This document shows positions 1 through 9,896 of a stretch of 64,000 nucleotides of DNA, in pieces. Each line of letters starts with the position of its first letter. Position 1 is the stretch's first letter. The notes under the pieces are model-generated. The model saw nothing but the letters and a program-made list of their open reading frames with translations. It did no database searches and was not told the DNA's origin. The DNA is from Ignavibacteria bacterium (GTDB taxonomy: Bacteria > Bacteroidota > Ignavibacteria > Ch128b): NCBI GenBank assembly GCA_013177855.1, contig JABLYA010000001.1, positions 1,101,231 through 1,165,230 of the forward strand. The letters run 5' to 3'. The translations under genes were made by a program, and so were the position numbers.

Positions 1-352
1 TAATATCTAGGTTATATTTTTTTAAGATATAATTGATGTATAAATCAAGTCCATCACTTATGATAATCAAATCAAGATTTTTTTCTTTGCAGAATTTTAC
101 GAAGTCAATGAATGTTTCGTCAATTTTTTGTTGATCAATAAAATCGTAAGCTTTTTCGAGAGTTAGATTTCTAATTGTTCGGCATTCTGTACTCAGGCAT
201 CCGATTGAGGTAATTTTACCTTCTCTCCATTTAGATACAACATCGTCACAAATTTGTGGGTCACCAAATTCTCGATAGAATAAATTTCCGATATCTTCAA
301 CTGCTATTGTTCCATCGAAATCGCAAAAGATTTTGATCTCAGGTTTTTTCAT
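1..352 (-). CDS. HAD-superfamily phosphatase, MtnX-like (partial, C-terminus off the left edge)
   Basis: About 117 codons of the N-terminal part are visible; the gene continues past position 1. The protein opens with KIFCDFDGTI, the HAD motif I in which the two aspartates are nucleophile and acid/base, and later has LIIISDGLD, which fits motif II (Ser). The sequence between them (EDIGNLFYREFG) resembles the HAD-IB/MtnX-like phosphatases, which act on small phosphorylated metabolites in the cytoplasm. The exact substrate cannot be read from this fragment. The ATG overlaps the stop of the upstream T9SS gene in an ATGA arrangement, so translation is probably coupled. Family level is fairly sure, substrate unknown. 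Confidence 0.8.
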   Translation of the reverse strand, partial: MKKPEIKIFCDFDGTIAVEDIGNLFYREFGDPQICDDVVSKWREGKITSIGCLSTECRTIRNLTLEKAYDFIDQQKIDETFIDFVKFCKEKNLDLIIISDGLDLYINYILKKYNLDI

Positions 353-2256
353 TTTGAGTAAATCATTTTTTTAACATCATAAAAATTCGAAGCAAAAATT
401 CTGTAAAAGTAAATTCCACTTTCCATTGAACTAAATGGAACAAATTCAAAATCGTATGTTCCGGGTTCAAAAATATCATTTAGAATTGTTCCAATTTCTT
501 CAAGGCGTGAATTATATAATTTAATTACGACTTTTGTTTTAATTGGAACTCTAAAAGCAATTTTTGTTGATTGACTGAAAGGATTAGGTGAATTCTGAAA
601 CAAGTAAAAACCCTCAGCTGGTGGAACAACATCTACTTCAATTTCTTCTTTGAAAAATTCATTCCCTTCAGGGTCAAACCCAGTTAAACGATAACGCAAA
701 TTTTCTGAGTAAAGCACCTGATCATCATAGGACATTTGCTTTATTACAGACTTTTCATTTGAATGATAACTAAAAATTTTTTTCCACTCTTCATTTTCAG
801 CTTCATTTCTTTCAAGAAAAATTTTTGTATTTGGTCTTTCATTAATTAAATCCCAACGAAGTTTCACAAGCCCATCAAAGTATGCAGCAGTAAAATTTTG
901 AAGTTTTGGATTTTTGTAATCGCTCAAATCGAAAAGCAGAAAACTGATACTGTTTTTATTATGATAATTGTAAGCCACACATTCAACTGGATTATCTAGA
1001 CTTAAATAAAATTTAGAAGCTGCATCAATATCATCATTGTTAATTTTTAATCCATCGGATTTTAAGATTTCGCCTTTGGTGGTAATCGTCTGGATGAATA
1101 ATGAAATTTTATTTTTTTCATTATGATGACAGGTCCAGTAAATAAAAAATCCTTTGTCATCAATTTTCATTTCTGGTTTTTGATGAAAGTCACAGCCTGA
1201 ATGAATTTTAATTGGATTTTTAAACTTAGGTTTTTCACCTTGACTAAAAATTTGTAAGTAAGCTGTCTGTAAGTTTTCCTGTTCTTCAATTAAAAACAAA
1301 ACAGCTAAATCGTTGTTTAGAAATTGAAAAGCTTTTAATAATTCCTGATTTCCATTTTTCAAACAAATTTCTTTCCCATATTGACCGAATTTCTTTGCGC
1401 CTTTTTTAGAAAGTTTCTGAAAGTAAACTTTGCTTTTTTGGTCTCTACTTGTGTAGAAAATAATCAGCTCATTTCTGTGATTGGTAATAATATTTTGAGC
1501 TGTACAGTCTTCCATCGGATTGGAGATGAAAATTCCATACTCACCAAACGATTTTTTGCCTGCTGAATCAATTCGTTGAACATACAGCTTTTGTATTTTT
1601 AAGATTGCTTCGATCCAAGAAACAAAACAACCACCATTATCATCAGCCACAACTTCAGGATAAAATTCTTCTCCTCTCAAATTCGAGACAACAAGTCCAT
1701 TTCTTTTCCAGAGTGAATTACCAAATAAATCCAGTTTCTGGACATAAATATCACCCTGAGGATCATCACGAAAATCCTGCCAGGCAACAAAAATATTTTT
1801 TGAGCTGTCAACACTAACAGATAGATTTCTTTGTTTTCCTTTTACTGTTGCGATTGGAATTCCACTGCCATCCCACAGAATTCCATTTTCATCAATCAAT
1901 TGAGAATAGATATCTCCTTCTGCATCATCTCTAAAATCAACAAACGAGAGAAAAATTAGATTATTAGAGATGATTGAATATTTTAATTCATCTTGAAAGG
2001 TTGAAAGATTTGGAGTAATAAAAAACTCTTTTTGTTTTCTGGGATTATTTTTAGAAAAAACTTTGCATTTGATTCTTTTGTCAAAAAAAGTTGAGTCCTG
2101 ATAGAAAACAAAATATTTCGAATTTAAATTGACAACCTCTAACAGATTAGTTTTATCTCTTGAAGAGTGAATATTATAAATTTCCTGTGCAAAAATTTGA
2201 GAGTGAAGAAAAAAAATTGAAATCAGGAAAAATGTTTTATAAATGTTTTCAAGCAA
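349..2256 (-). CDS. T9SS-exported protein with beta-propeller-like repeats
   Basis: A 635-residue secreted protein. Residues 1-24 form a signal peptide (hydrophobic core, cleavage probably after IFAQ). The middle carries repeats of the type WQDFRDDPQGDIYVQKLD, which suggests a beta-propeller or similar all-beta fold. The last ~85 residues are a type A T9SS sorting domain: QNSPNPFSQST, then SGIYFYRI and the terminal KKMIYSK. Such proteins cross the inner membrane by Sec and the outer membrane by T9SS, and are released or anchored at the surface. The start is a TTG at 2256, six bases after a strong GAGGAGG that lies inside the last codons of smc; no ATG fits as well. It overlaps smc by 8 bases. 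Substrate or partner unknown. Confidence 0.85.
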   Translation of the reverse strand: MLENIYKTFFLISIFFLHSQIFAQEIYNIHSSRDKTNLLEVVNLNSKYFVFYQDSTFFDKRIKCKVFSKNNPRKQKEFFITPNLSTFQDELKYSIISNNLIFLSFVDFRDDAEGDIYSQLIDENGILWDGSGIPIATVKGKQRNLSVSVDSSKNIFVAWQDFRDDPQGDIYVQKLDLFGNSLWKRNGLVVSNLRGEEFYPEVVADDNGGCFVSWIEAILKIQKLYVQRIDSAGKKSFGEYGIFISNPMEDCTAQNIITNHRNELIIFYTSRDQKSKVYFQKLSKKGAKKFGQYGKEICLKNGNQELLKAFQFLNNDLAVLFLIEEQENLQTAYLQIFSQGEKPKFKNPIKIHSGCDFHQKPEMKIDDKGFFIYWTCHHNEKNKISLFIQTITTKGEILKSDGLKINNDDIDAASKFYLSLDNPVECVAYNYHNKNSISFLLFDLSDYKNPKLQNFTAAYFDGLVKLRWDLINERPNTKIFLERNEAENEEWKKIFSYHSNEKSVIKQMSYDDQVLYSENLRYRLTGFDPEGNEFFKEEIEVDVVPPAEGFYLFQNSPNPFSQSTKIAFRVPIKTKVVIKLYNSRLEEIGTILNDIFEPGTYDFEFVPFSSMESGIYFYRIFASNFYDVKKMIYSK

Positions 2257-5200
2257 CTGTTGCCTCCTCAGTAAATCTCACCGCCACAATTTTTGAAACA
2301 CCTTCTTCTTCCATTGTAACGCCGTAAAGCGTCTGAGCTGCTTCCATTGTCAGTTTGTTATGCGTGACGATGATAAACTGGGTGTTCTCGGAAAATTTAT
2401 TTATCAGCCTGATAAACCGTTTAATGTTTGCATCATCAAGAGGAGCATCAACTTCATCTAAAATGCAGAAGGGACTTGGCTTAACTAAATAAATTGCAAA
2501 AAGGAGAGCTGTTGCTGTTAATGTTTTTTCACCCTGTGAAAGTAAATCAATTGAAGTTGGTCTTTTACCTTTAGGCTTTGCAATTATTTCAATTCTTGCT
2601 TCAAGTGGATCGACACCTTCCTCAAGTTTTAAATCAGCTTCATCGCCTGGATCAAATAGAGTTCGAAATGTTTCAATAAAGTTTTGACGGATTTTTTCAA
2701 ATGTATCGAGAAATTGCTTTTGAGCTGTTTGATTGATTTCTTCAATTACCTGCATCAATTCTTTTTCTGATTCAATTAAATCATTTCTCTGCTCGGTTAA
2801 AAATTCAAGCCTTTTCTTTTCTTCTTCATATTCTTGAAATGCAAGAGAGTTTACAGGACCAAGGGAACGAATTTTATTTTTCAAGAATTGTAATCTCTCT
2901 TCGGCTTCGGCAAAATTGAAAGTATCGAGGTCATCAAATTCTTTGTATTCAGGTTTGTACTGATATTCTTCATTTAAACGATCGATCAGAGTTTTTGAAT
3001 TTAATTTACTTTCATTGATTATCATCTCGTCGGAGTGAATTCTTTCACTGACTGCATCAAGTTCGCTTCTTTTTTGATGAAGTATTTTATCGTTCTCCGA
3101 GACTTTTTGTCTGATTGCGTTTAATTCGCCAAGAATGATGTTTAATTCTTCGTTAAGTATTTTCTTGCCATCCTCAAGAGTTTTCTCTTGAAGATCAAGT
3201 TCCTGTATTAAATTTTTTAACTGAATATTTTCATTATTTATTTGTTCAATTTCTTTTTTGAATTTTTCGATATCTTGTTCTAAGGAAATTATTTCATTCT
3301 TATTTCTTTCAATTAAATTCCTGAGATTTACAACTTCACTTTCAAGTTTTGTAAGGTTAATTTTAGCTTCATTAGCTTTGACGAGATTCTTGTTATGAAC
3401 ACTTTCAATTTCTTTTATTTTAGCTGACTGTTCATTTAGTTCGCTTCTTTTTTGATTAATGACAAGTTGTCTGCTTTCTAACTCTTGATTTAGAATTTCT
3501 AATTTTTGATTAAGCTCGTCATTAATTTTCTGGAAATTTGAAATTTCAAGATTAAGTTTTTCAACTTCTTCAATGGCTTTGTTTCTCTCGAATTGAAGCT
3601 GCGAGAGTTGTTTCTCAATTGCAGCTTCATCATTTTTCATCATATTCAGATTGTCCTGGTAGGCTTTGATATTGATTGATTTTAATTCAGAATTTAAATC
3701 AGAAAGTTTGTTAGTCAATTGTTCAAGTTTGTAGGTCTCTTTAATAAAAATATCATTCAACTCAGAGAGGATTTTCTTTCTTCCAAAAGCAGTTTCAGTT
3801 GAAGCTTTTTCGCCGCTCACATCTACAAATCCAGACGACCGTATCACATCACCATCAATTGTCACAAAATCAAAGTGTGGATATTTTTCAACGAGATATT
3901 GTGCAGTTTCAAGTTTATCAACAATACAAACATTACCGAGTGCTCGTTTAAAAAATTTCTCCCAGCTTTTAGAGTATTCGATTACATCTACCAACCAGGA
4001 AATGAATCCATTTTCTCTTTCTAATTTTTTTCTACTTCTTTTTTGAGAGAATGAATTAAGTTTTTCCCAGAGATTTTGTTTTTGTTCAAATGGATAATAA
4101 AAATTCGCCTGACCCAATTGATTATTTTTCAGATATTCAATACCGCTTTTCAAATCTTCTTTGACTTGCAGAAGAATGTAACTCAAATAATTTCTAAGAG
4201 CATTATCAACTGCAATTCGATATTTCTCTTCAGTTGAACCAGCATCAGCAACCAGAATTCTTTCGCCTTTATTCCAATCCGATTTTAAAATTAACTCTTT
4301 TGTACCTCTCGTAATTCCTTCGAGATTATCAATTAAGTTCTGAATGAAATCTATTTTATTTTTAATAGCATTAAGAGCTGACCTTGTTTCAAGTTCTTCC
4401 TGTTTTAGTTTTGAAATTTGCTGTTCAATTTCAGCTTTTCGATCCTGAGCTTTTGAAAGCTCAATTTCAGCTTCACTTACTCGATTTTTAGCTCTGTAAT
4501 GCTCCTGCGTTAATTCCTCGATATACTTGGAGAGTTTTTCAATTGTCTGTTCAGCTTTTGTAATTTTTTCATTGAGTGATTTAATACTATCAGAATTGTT
4601 TTGAATCCTGAGATTTAATTTTTCGTGTTGACTTTTAATCTCATTGTATTCAGAATAAAATTGTTGAAGCTCTTTTCGTTTTTCTTCTAACTCTTTGTTT
4701 CTTTCTTGTAGATAATTCTCATATTCAACCTTCTTCTCTTCGAGTTCTGCCAGAAGTTGTCGAGTTTCTTCGATATCAATCTGAGTTTGGTTGATCTTAT
4801 TTTCTGTTTCAACTATTGAATTGTTCAGTGTAGAAATTTTTTCTGTATTATCGAGAATATTTTTATTTAGTCGATTAAGATTATTTTCGTTATTGTTCAG
4901 CCTTTCCCTATTTCTTATAATGTTTTCTTTGATCTTGTAAATATCTTCAGTGCTTCGAAGAATTTCCTCTCTTTTCTTTTCAAGCTTGACTTCAATTTCA
5001 TCAAGTTGTTTGTAGAATAATTGCTGTTGATTATCGAGCTCATTTATTTCATTTATAAATTTTTGCTTTTCATCTTTAAGTAAGGAAAGATTTTGCTGAG
5101 CTTCTTCAATTCTCTTTTTCAGTCTAACCAGCTCTCGTTCGGCTAAGTTTATTTCAAGCTCTCGTAATTCCTGATATAATTTATTGAACTGTTCAGCTTT

Positions 5201-5830
5201 CTTTGATTGTCTTTCGAGAGAATTTACTTTCTTCTGAACTTCAGCATAAATATCATTAACTCTAACTAAATCCTGTTTAACTGCCTCGAGTTTTCGCAGA
5301 GCTGCTTTTCTGCGGTGTTTGTACTTATTTACACCCGCTGCTTCTTCAAATAAAACTCTTCTGTCGTCAGCACGATTGCTTAAAATATCTTCGATCATTT
5401 TTAATTCGATTACGGAATAAGCATTAGAGCTCATTCCAGTATCCATAAAGAGATTTTGAATATCTTTCAGGCGGCAGGGTGTATTGTTAATTAAATACTC
5501 ACTTTCACCAGACCTGAATAACCTTCTCGTGATTTTTACTTCACTGTATTCGATTGGCAGGATGTGTCTATTATTTTGAATTGTTAAAGAAACTTCAGCC
5601 ATTCCAAGAGGTTTGCGGCTTGATGTTCCATTGAAGATGACATTATCCATTTTATCACTTCGAAGGACACTTGTTCTTTGTTCACCAAGTGCCCAACGAA
5701 TCGCATCGACTACATTTGTTTTGCCGCAACCGTTAGGACCGACAATAGCCGTTAATCCAGAATTAAATTTTATTTCAACTTTATTTGCAAAAGATTTGAA
5801 GCCAAAAATTTCTACTTTAGATAAATACAT
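2249..5830 (-). CDS. smc: chromosome segregation ATPase SMC
   Basis: A full-length 1193-residue SMC protein, the usual size. Walker A is GPNGCGKT at residues 31-38. It is followed by a long coiled coil, a hinge around residues 510-620, a second coiled coil, the ABC signature LSQGEK at ~1097 and Walker B FCILDE at ~1121-1126. SMC forms a dimeric ring with ScpA/ScpB that compacts and segregates chromosomes. The scpA/scpB partners are not in this window. The start ATG lies 3 bases after the stop of the upstream GH2-like gene, whose TAG sits within a TTTAGGAT SD-like stretch. The 3' end contains the SD of the next gene. The shared transcription unit probably only reflects gene packing. Confidence 0.97.
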   Translation of the reverse strand: MYLSKVEIFGFKSFANKVEIKFNSGLTAIVGPNGCGKTNVVDAIRWALGEQRTSVLRSDKMDNVIFNGTSSRKPLGMAEVSLTIQNNRHILPIEYSEVKITRRLFRSGESEYLINNTPCRLKDIQNLFMDTGMSSNAYSVIELKMIEDILSNRADDRRVLFEEAAGVNKYKHRRKAALRKLEAVKQDLVRVNDIYAEVQKKVNSLERQSKKAEQFNKLYQELRELEINLAERELVRLKKRIEEAQQNLSLLKDEKQKFINEINELDNQQQLFYKQLDEIEVKLEKKREEILRSTEDIYKIKENIIRNRERLNNNENNLNRLNKNILDNTEKISTLNNSIVETENKINQTQIDIEETRQLLAELEEKKVEYENYLQERNKELEEKRKELQQFYSEYNEIKSQHEKLNLRIQNNSDSIKSLNEKITKAEQTIEKLSKYIEELTQEHYRAKNRVSEAEIELSKAQDRKAEIEQQISKLKQEELETRSALNAIKNKIDFIQNLIDNLEGITRGTKELILKSDWNKGERILVADAGSTEEKYRIAVDNALRNYLSYILLQVKEDLKSGIEYLKNNQLGQANFYYPFEQKQNLWEKLNSFSQKRSRKKLERENGFISWLVDVIEYSKSWEKFFKRALGNVCIVDKLETAQYLVEKYPHFDFVTIDGDVIRSSGFVDVSGEKASTETAFGRKKILSELNDIFIKETYKLEQLTNKLSDLNSELKSINIKAYQDNLNMMKNDEAAIEKQLSQLQFERNKAIEEVEKLNLEISNFQKINDELNQKLEILNQELESRQLVINQKRSELNEQSAKIKEIESVHNKNLVKANEAKINLTKLESEVVNLRNLIERNKNEIISLEQDIEKFKKEIEQINNENIQLKNLIQELDLQEKTLEDGKKILNEELNIILGELNAIRQKVSENDKILHQKRSELDAVSERIHSDEMIINESKLNSKTLIDRLNEEYQYKPEYKEFDDLDTFNFAEAEERLQFLKNKIRSLGPVNSLAFQEYEEEKKRLEFLTEQRNDLIESEKELMQVIEEINQTAQKQFLDTFEKIRQNFIETFRTLFDPGDEADLKLEEGVDPLEARIEIIAKPKGKRPTSIDLLSQGEKTLTATALLFAIYLVKPSPFCILDEVDAPLDDANIKRFIRLINKFSENTQFIIVTHNKLTMEAAQTLYGVTMEEEGVSKIVAVRFTEEATVA

Positions 5831-5833
5831 ATC

Positions 5834-8302
5834 CTAAACGAAATACTCCATTAAATAATCAATTGACCTGTAATTAATCTGTAAATATAAAATTAAACTT
5901 GCAAGTGTAATAAAAATGAATATAAGAGCCACAAAATATACTTTGGATTTTTTCACTTCGAAGACAACCGAAATTCCCTTTAATGTTCTTGTGAAAGCCC
6001 AGAGATGAAAGATTATTAAAATTGCATAAATCAAAAGATTATATTTTTCAGTCGAAAGAATTTTGAAAATAACAATCCCAAAAGGTAAAAGAATAAGAAA
6101 TGGAATTGCACTCCAAACAACAATTAGGAAAGAATGATTCAAGAATATTTTATTCCTTACAAAAAGATTGAAAAATCGAACAATAAGAGTTAAAAATAGA
6201 ATCCAGAGAAACACAATTAATGTAAAATATAAAATTGCTTCAATTGGTCGCCAGGCAAGGTAGCTTATAAACTCAAATGTTGTCAATGAATTAAAGAGAG
6301 ATACAAAGCGTTCAAAATTGATTTTATCTTTCCAGTAATAGAATAAACCAGAATATATCAAGCCAAGTGAGAGAGCAATATTAGCTGCAAGAATTACGGA
6401 ATGAAATGAAGAAATAATCCAACCATCCCGAATATCAGAAAAGAAATTGTATGTCTTGAGAATTGCTCTCCAAACATTTTCTTTAAAGCGATGAGTTGAA
6501 TTGATTGATAGAATTGTTAATGCAAGTAAGATCAATCCGGCGAAAGCATAAATATAATTAGCCTTTTCAGAGTAACTGCCCTGCATTATGATTGGCAGCT
6601 TATTGTCAGTGAAATAACTTCTGACAACTTGATACGAAAGTTTTCTTGAATTGCGATACTCATTAACCAAACCTGTCTTCATTAATGTATTATCAATTTT
6701 GCCAGAAATAATTGAATGATAAGGCAGACGATAATCAGCAAAGGTGTGAATAAAAACTGAAGCATTCCTTTCTTTCAATAATTCCAGAACATCAGAAAGA
6801 AATTTAGCTTGTGCTTGAATTGAATATGGATTCGAGTAACCTTCTTTCTCTTCAAGTCCGTGATTGTATCCTAAGGAGCTCACCAATAAAAGTTTGTCTT
6901 CAGTAAAATTCTCGATGAACTTTTTAATTTCTTCAAAATTCTTGTGTAAAAGATTGTAACCGATGAAATCAAATTTACCAGATTGATTTATCGTGAAATT
7001 ATTAGTTTCAAAAAATCTCAGAATATTTAGATTTGATTGTTCCGACTTTTTAATTAATTGATGAAGACTTTGGATTTCTGATTCTCTAAAAATTAATCCA
7101 AAGTTTAAACCGACAAAGCTCGCATAATTTGAATAATGATTAAAAATAAAATCAAGTTTTTTATCTCGATCATAAGTTTGAAATGATTTTGAAGGATAAA
7201 TTTTGCTGTCAAGATCAACAAAAACTAAAATTCCATTTTTCTCGCATTGTTGAATTAACTCATCGGAGGGTAGAGAATTTTTTACAAAAATTGCATTTAC
7301 ATTTAATTCTTTAATTAGTTTGATGTCTCTCTCATAATCACTTAATCTGTAGAATGAATTTTTCACTCCATTTGATTCAAAATAAGTTACACCATTCAAA
7401 ATCAAAGAATGTTTGTTTAAGAAAATTTTGCCCTCTCGAACTTCAATATATCTAAAACCAACCTGCGAATTTATTTGATCAATAAATTCATTAGTGCTGA
7501 ATAATTTTACTTCTAATCTGTAATTGTACGGTTTCTGAATTTCCCACAAAATTGGATTTTTGATTACTAATTCTCCATTCAGAACTTTAGACATTCCTGT
7601 GAAATTCAGATTAAATGTCATTGAACCAACTAAATTCGAGTTAGTTTGATCAAGGACATTAATTATCAACATTAAATTTTTTGATGAGTCTGCCTGTATC
7701 TGTCTTGATGAAGAGATTTCGATTCTAAAATTTATTTTTCCATTTGTGAGATTTTGATCAATCTCGGGTGTTAACTTTAAGTTTGTAATCGAAATTGAAG
7801 GGAGAATTTCAAGATAAACATCTTTATAAATTCCAGCTTTTCTTTCAGGCAATTCAACTTTACTTGCAAGAACATTTTGCTCAACCTGTCGCATCTTCTT
7901 TGAAAGAATAAGCTTAACAAAATTCTCTCCATTCTCTTTGACAATATTCGATGGTATCCTGAATTCAAATTCTTCTAATTCAACTGGATCGAAAGGAATT
8001 CTTTCATCATTAAAATATACTGCTTCAAGTCCGCGTATACCTTCAAATTTCAAATAATAATTGTAAAAAGTTTTTTGCTCATTAAGTTTGAATCTCTTCT
8101 CAATTATTAGTTGATCATCATCAACCCAGAATGGAACATTTAATTTCTTTGGTTCTTCATCAGTTTTATCTATCCAGTTTTTATTCAAAAGAACAAGTTT
8201 TCTTGTTTGACCTGAAGAATTTTCGTTGATTGAAAATTCAAGATTTTCTCCATAAACAAAATTTAAAGCAAGCAAAAAAAGAATTACTAAATATCTTGAC
8301 AC
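5834..8302 (-). CDS. GH2-fold protein with C-terminal membrane domain, probable pseudoenzyme
   Basis: An 822-residue protein. Residues 1-18 are a signal peptide. Residues ~20-285 look like the jelly-roll and immunoglobulin-like domains of glycoside hydrolase family 2, and ~290-560 like its TIM barrel (YERDIKLIKELNVNAI, then CEKNGILVFVDLD). The GH2 acid/base motif (normally WSLGNE) reads SFVGLNFG near residue 400. The nucleophile motif (normally SEYG) reads VSSLGYN near 474. Both catalytic glutamates therefore appear lost. From ~580 to the end there are about six membrane segments. I infer a membrane-held carbohydrate-binding or structural protein with its GH2 part in the periplasm. The GH2 family call rests on pattern recognition. 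Upstream of smc, 80 bases after tpiA. Confidence 0.7.
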   Translation of the reverse strand: MSRYLVILFLLALNFVYGENLEFSINENSSGQTRKLVLLNKNWIDKTDEEPKKLNVPFWVDDDQLIIEKRFKLNEQKTFYNYYLKFEGIRGLEAVYFNDERIPFDPVELEEFEFRIPSNIVKENGENFVKLILSKKMRQVEQNVLASKVELPERKAGIYKDVYLEILPSISITNLKLTPEIDQNLTNGKINFRIEISSSRQIQADSSKNLMLIINVLDQTNSNLVGSMTFNLNFTGMSKVLNGELVIKNPILWEIQKPYNYRLEVKLFSTNEFIDQINSQVGFRYIEVREGKIFLNKHSLILNGVTYFESNGVKNSFYRLSDYERDIKLIKELNVNAIFVKNSLPSDELIQQCEKNGILVFVDLDSKIYPSKSFQTYDRDKKLDFIFNHYSNYASFVGLNFGLIFRESEIQSLHQLIKKSEQSNLNILRFFETNNFTINQSGKFDFIGYNLLHKNFEEIKKFIENFTEDKLLLVSSLGYNHGLEEKEGYSNPYSIQAQAKFLSDVLELLKERNASVFIHTFADYRLPYHSIISGKIDNTLMKTGLVNEYRNSRKLSYQVVRSYFTDNKLPIIMQGSYSEKANYIYAFAGLILLALTILSINSTHRFKENVWRAILKTYNFFSDIRDGWIISSFHSVILAANIALSLGLIYSGLFYYWKDKINFERFVSLFNSLTTFEFISYLAWRPIEAILYFTLIVFLWILFLTLIVRFFNLFVRNKIFLNHSFLIVVWSAIPFLILLPFGIVIFKILSTEKYNLLIYAILIIFHLWAFTRTLKGISVVFEVKKSKVYFVALIFIFITLASLILYLQINYRSIDYLMEYFV

Positions 8303-8382
8303 TTTAATTCCCTCTTAATTGTATCATCAAACAAAAATAATTTTTGAAGAGAGTTTATTCAATTTTTTCCTAAAGCCTGCAA

Positions 8383-9144
8383 CTAAAATTGAGCTGCAAG
8401 AATAATTTCATAAAATGAATCTGCTTTCAAACATGCACCTCCAATTAAACCACCGTCAATATCTGGTTGCTTGAATAAATTTTTTGCATTATCAGGTTTA
8501 ACGCTTCCACCATAAAGAATTTTAATTTCCTGAGAAATTTCTGAGTCAAAAAGCTCGGCAATTTTTCTGCGCAAAAAAGAATGAACTTCCTGAGCCTGTT
8601 CAGGGCTTGCTGTTCGACCTGTTCCAATTGCCCAGACTGGTTCATAAGCAATTACTATTTTTCGAAGGTCTAATCTTGAAACACCTGAAAGTCCTTTTGT
8701 AAGTTGATTTTCAACTACTTCAAAAGTTTTTCCTGCCTCTCTTTCTTCCAGTGTCTCTCCCAAACAAAAGATTGGTTTTATGTCAAATTCAATTGCTCTT
8801 TTGATTTTTTGATTTATAAACTCGTCACTTTCTTTAAAGTAAGTCCGTCTTTCAGAGTGACCCAAAATTACATATTCAACTCCGAATGATTTAAGCATTT
8901 TCGCTGAAATTTCACCAGTGTAGGCTCCCTCAATTTCAGTGTGCATATTTTGAGCGCCTAAATGAATCGGAGAATTTTTTATTAATTCACCTGCAAGTTC
9001 AATTGATGTAAAAGGTGGGCAAATTGCGATTTCCACATCAGGAGTATTTTCTTTTAGTTTTTCCTTCAATTGTGAAATTAATTCAGCTGTTTCGGATTTA
9101 TCTTTATACATTTTCCAATTACCAGCAACAAGTTTCTTCCGCAT
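8383..9144 (-). CDS. tpiA: triosephosphate isomerase
   Basis: A 253-residue cytoplasmic enzyme that interconverts dihydroxyacetone phosphate and glyceraldehyde 3-phosphate in glycolysis and gluconeogenesis. The family signatures are complete: AGNWKM (Asn9, Lys11), GHSERR (His96), AYEPVWAIGTG with catalytic Glu168, and the phosphate-binding YGGSV near the C-terminus. Length is normal. A GTG two codons earlier (9150) is open, but AAGGAG overlaps that GTG and lies five bases before the ATG at 9144, so I chose the ATG. It is divergent from the plus-strand 7-TM gene and heads the minus-strand run toward smc. Confidence 0.97.
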   Translation of the reverse strand: MRKKLVAGNWKMYKDKSETAELISQLKEKLKENTPDVEIAICPPFTSIELAGELIKNSPIHLGAQNMHTEIEGAYTGEISAKMLKSFGVEYVILGHSERRTYFKESDEFINQKIKRAIEFDIKPIFCLGETLEEREAGKTFEVVENQLTKGLSGVSRLDLRKIVIAYEPVWAIGTGRTASPEQAQEVHSFLRRKIAELFDSEISQEIKILYGGSVKPDNAKNLFKQPDIDGGLIGGACLKADSFYEIILAAQF

Positions 9145-9230
9145 TATCACTCCTTAATATTATTCTATTTTTGTTAAAAATTTTTGTAAAATTACAAAAC
9201 AACTTAACGCTTACAAAGTGAGTTTGAATA

Positions 9231-9896
9231 ATGCAGAATTATAATGGAATTCTCTCATTATTGATTTTTTGTATTGAGCTGGTTCTCTTGATCAATGTTC
9301 TTTATTTTTCTAAATCAAAACATAAAAATTTGAGCGTTGTAATTCTTGCACTTCTTGCACTTTATCAATTCTTTGAATTTTTAATTTGTGGTTTGGGATT
9401 TAAAGAAGGTTTTGCAGTTTATCTTGCTTTTGTCAGTATTTCATTTTTACCACCAACTGGACTTCTTTTAATCGCCAGAGTTAATAAAATTAATTTGAAA
9501 AAGTTAGAAGGAGTAATTTTTGCGCCTGCTTTATTTTTTACCCTCTATTATTTCTTCACAATTAAGCAATTTAGAGTTCGTGAGTGCAGCGTGATTTATG
9601 CATCTTACCATTATCCTCTCGGTTTTCTTTATGGTTTATTTTACTATTTGCCGATTTTAATTGCTCTCTATTTTGCAATTAAAAATTTAATCTCCTCAGA
9701 GGATAAAACACTAAAAAGGAAGAACTCAATTTTGATTTTTGGATATCTCTCATTTCTGCTGCCAATGATTGTAACGCTTTTAATTTATCCACAATCAATA
9801 AATTTTATCGAAAGCTTAATGTGTAAATTTGCTTTTGTTTTATCATTAACAATTTCTTACTTTGCACTGGACTTAAAAAGAAAGGGCAATAAATGA
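9231..9896 (+). CDS. seven-TM integral membrane protein of unknown function
   Basis: A 221-residue, very hydrophobic protein with about seven membrane helices. The spacing and short loops resemble the N-terminal 7-TM sensor region found on some histidine kinases, but no kinase domain follows. Conserved-looking polar positions are few. The SD is weak (GTGAG about ten bases before the ATG). The stop overlaps the start of the next alpha/beta hydrolase gene as ATGA, so the two are co-translated. It is divergent from tpiA. I do not recognise a named family and assign no function. Confidence 0.7.
   Translation: MQNYNGILSLLIFCIELVLLINVLYFSKSKHKNLSVVILALLALYQFFEFLICGLGFKEGFAVYLAFVSISFLPPTGLLLIARVNKINLKKLEGVIFAPALFFTLYYFFTIKQFRVRECSVIYASYHYPLGFLYGLFYYLPILIALYFAIKNLISSEDKTLKRKNSILIFGYLSFLLPMIVTLLIYPQSINFIESLMCKFAFVLSLTISYFALDLKRKGNK

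Noticed and set aside
9182-9199. Dyad TTTTGTA-AAAT-TACAAAA in the tpiA / 7-TM divergent gap as an operator
   Set aside because: The 7-bp arms are almost only A and T in an AT-rich gap, with no second copy seen; chance is likely.
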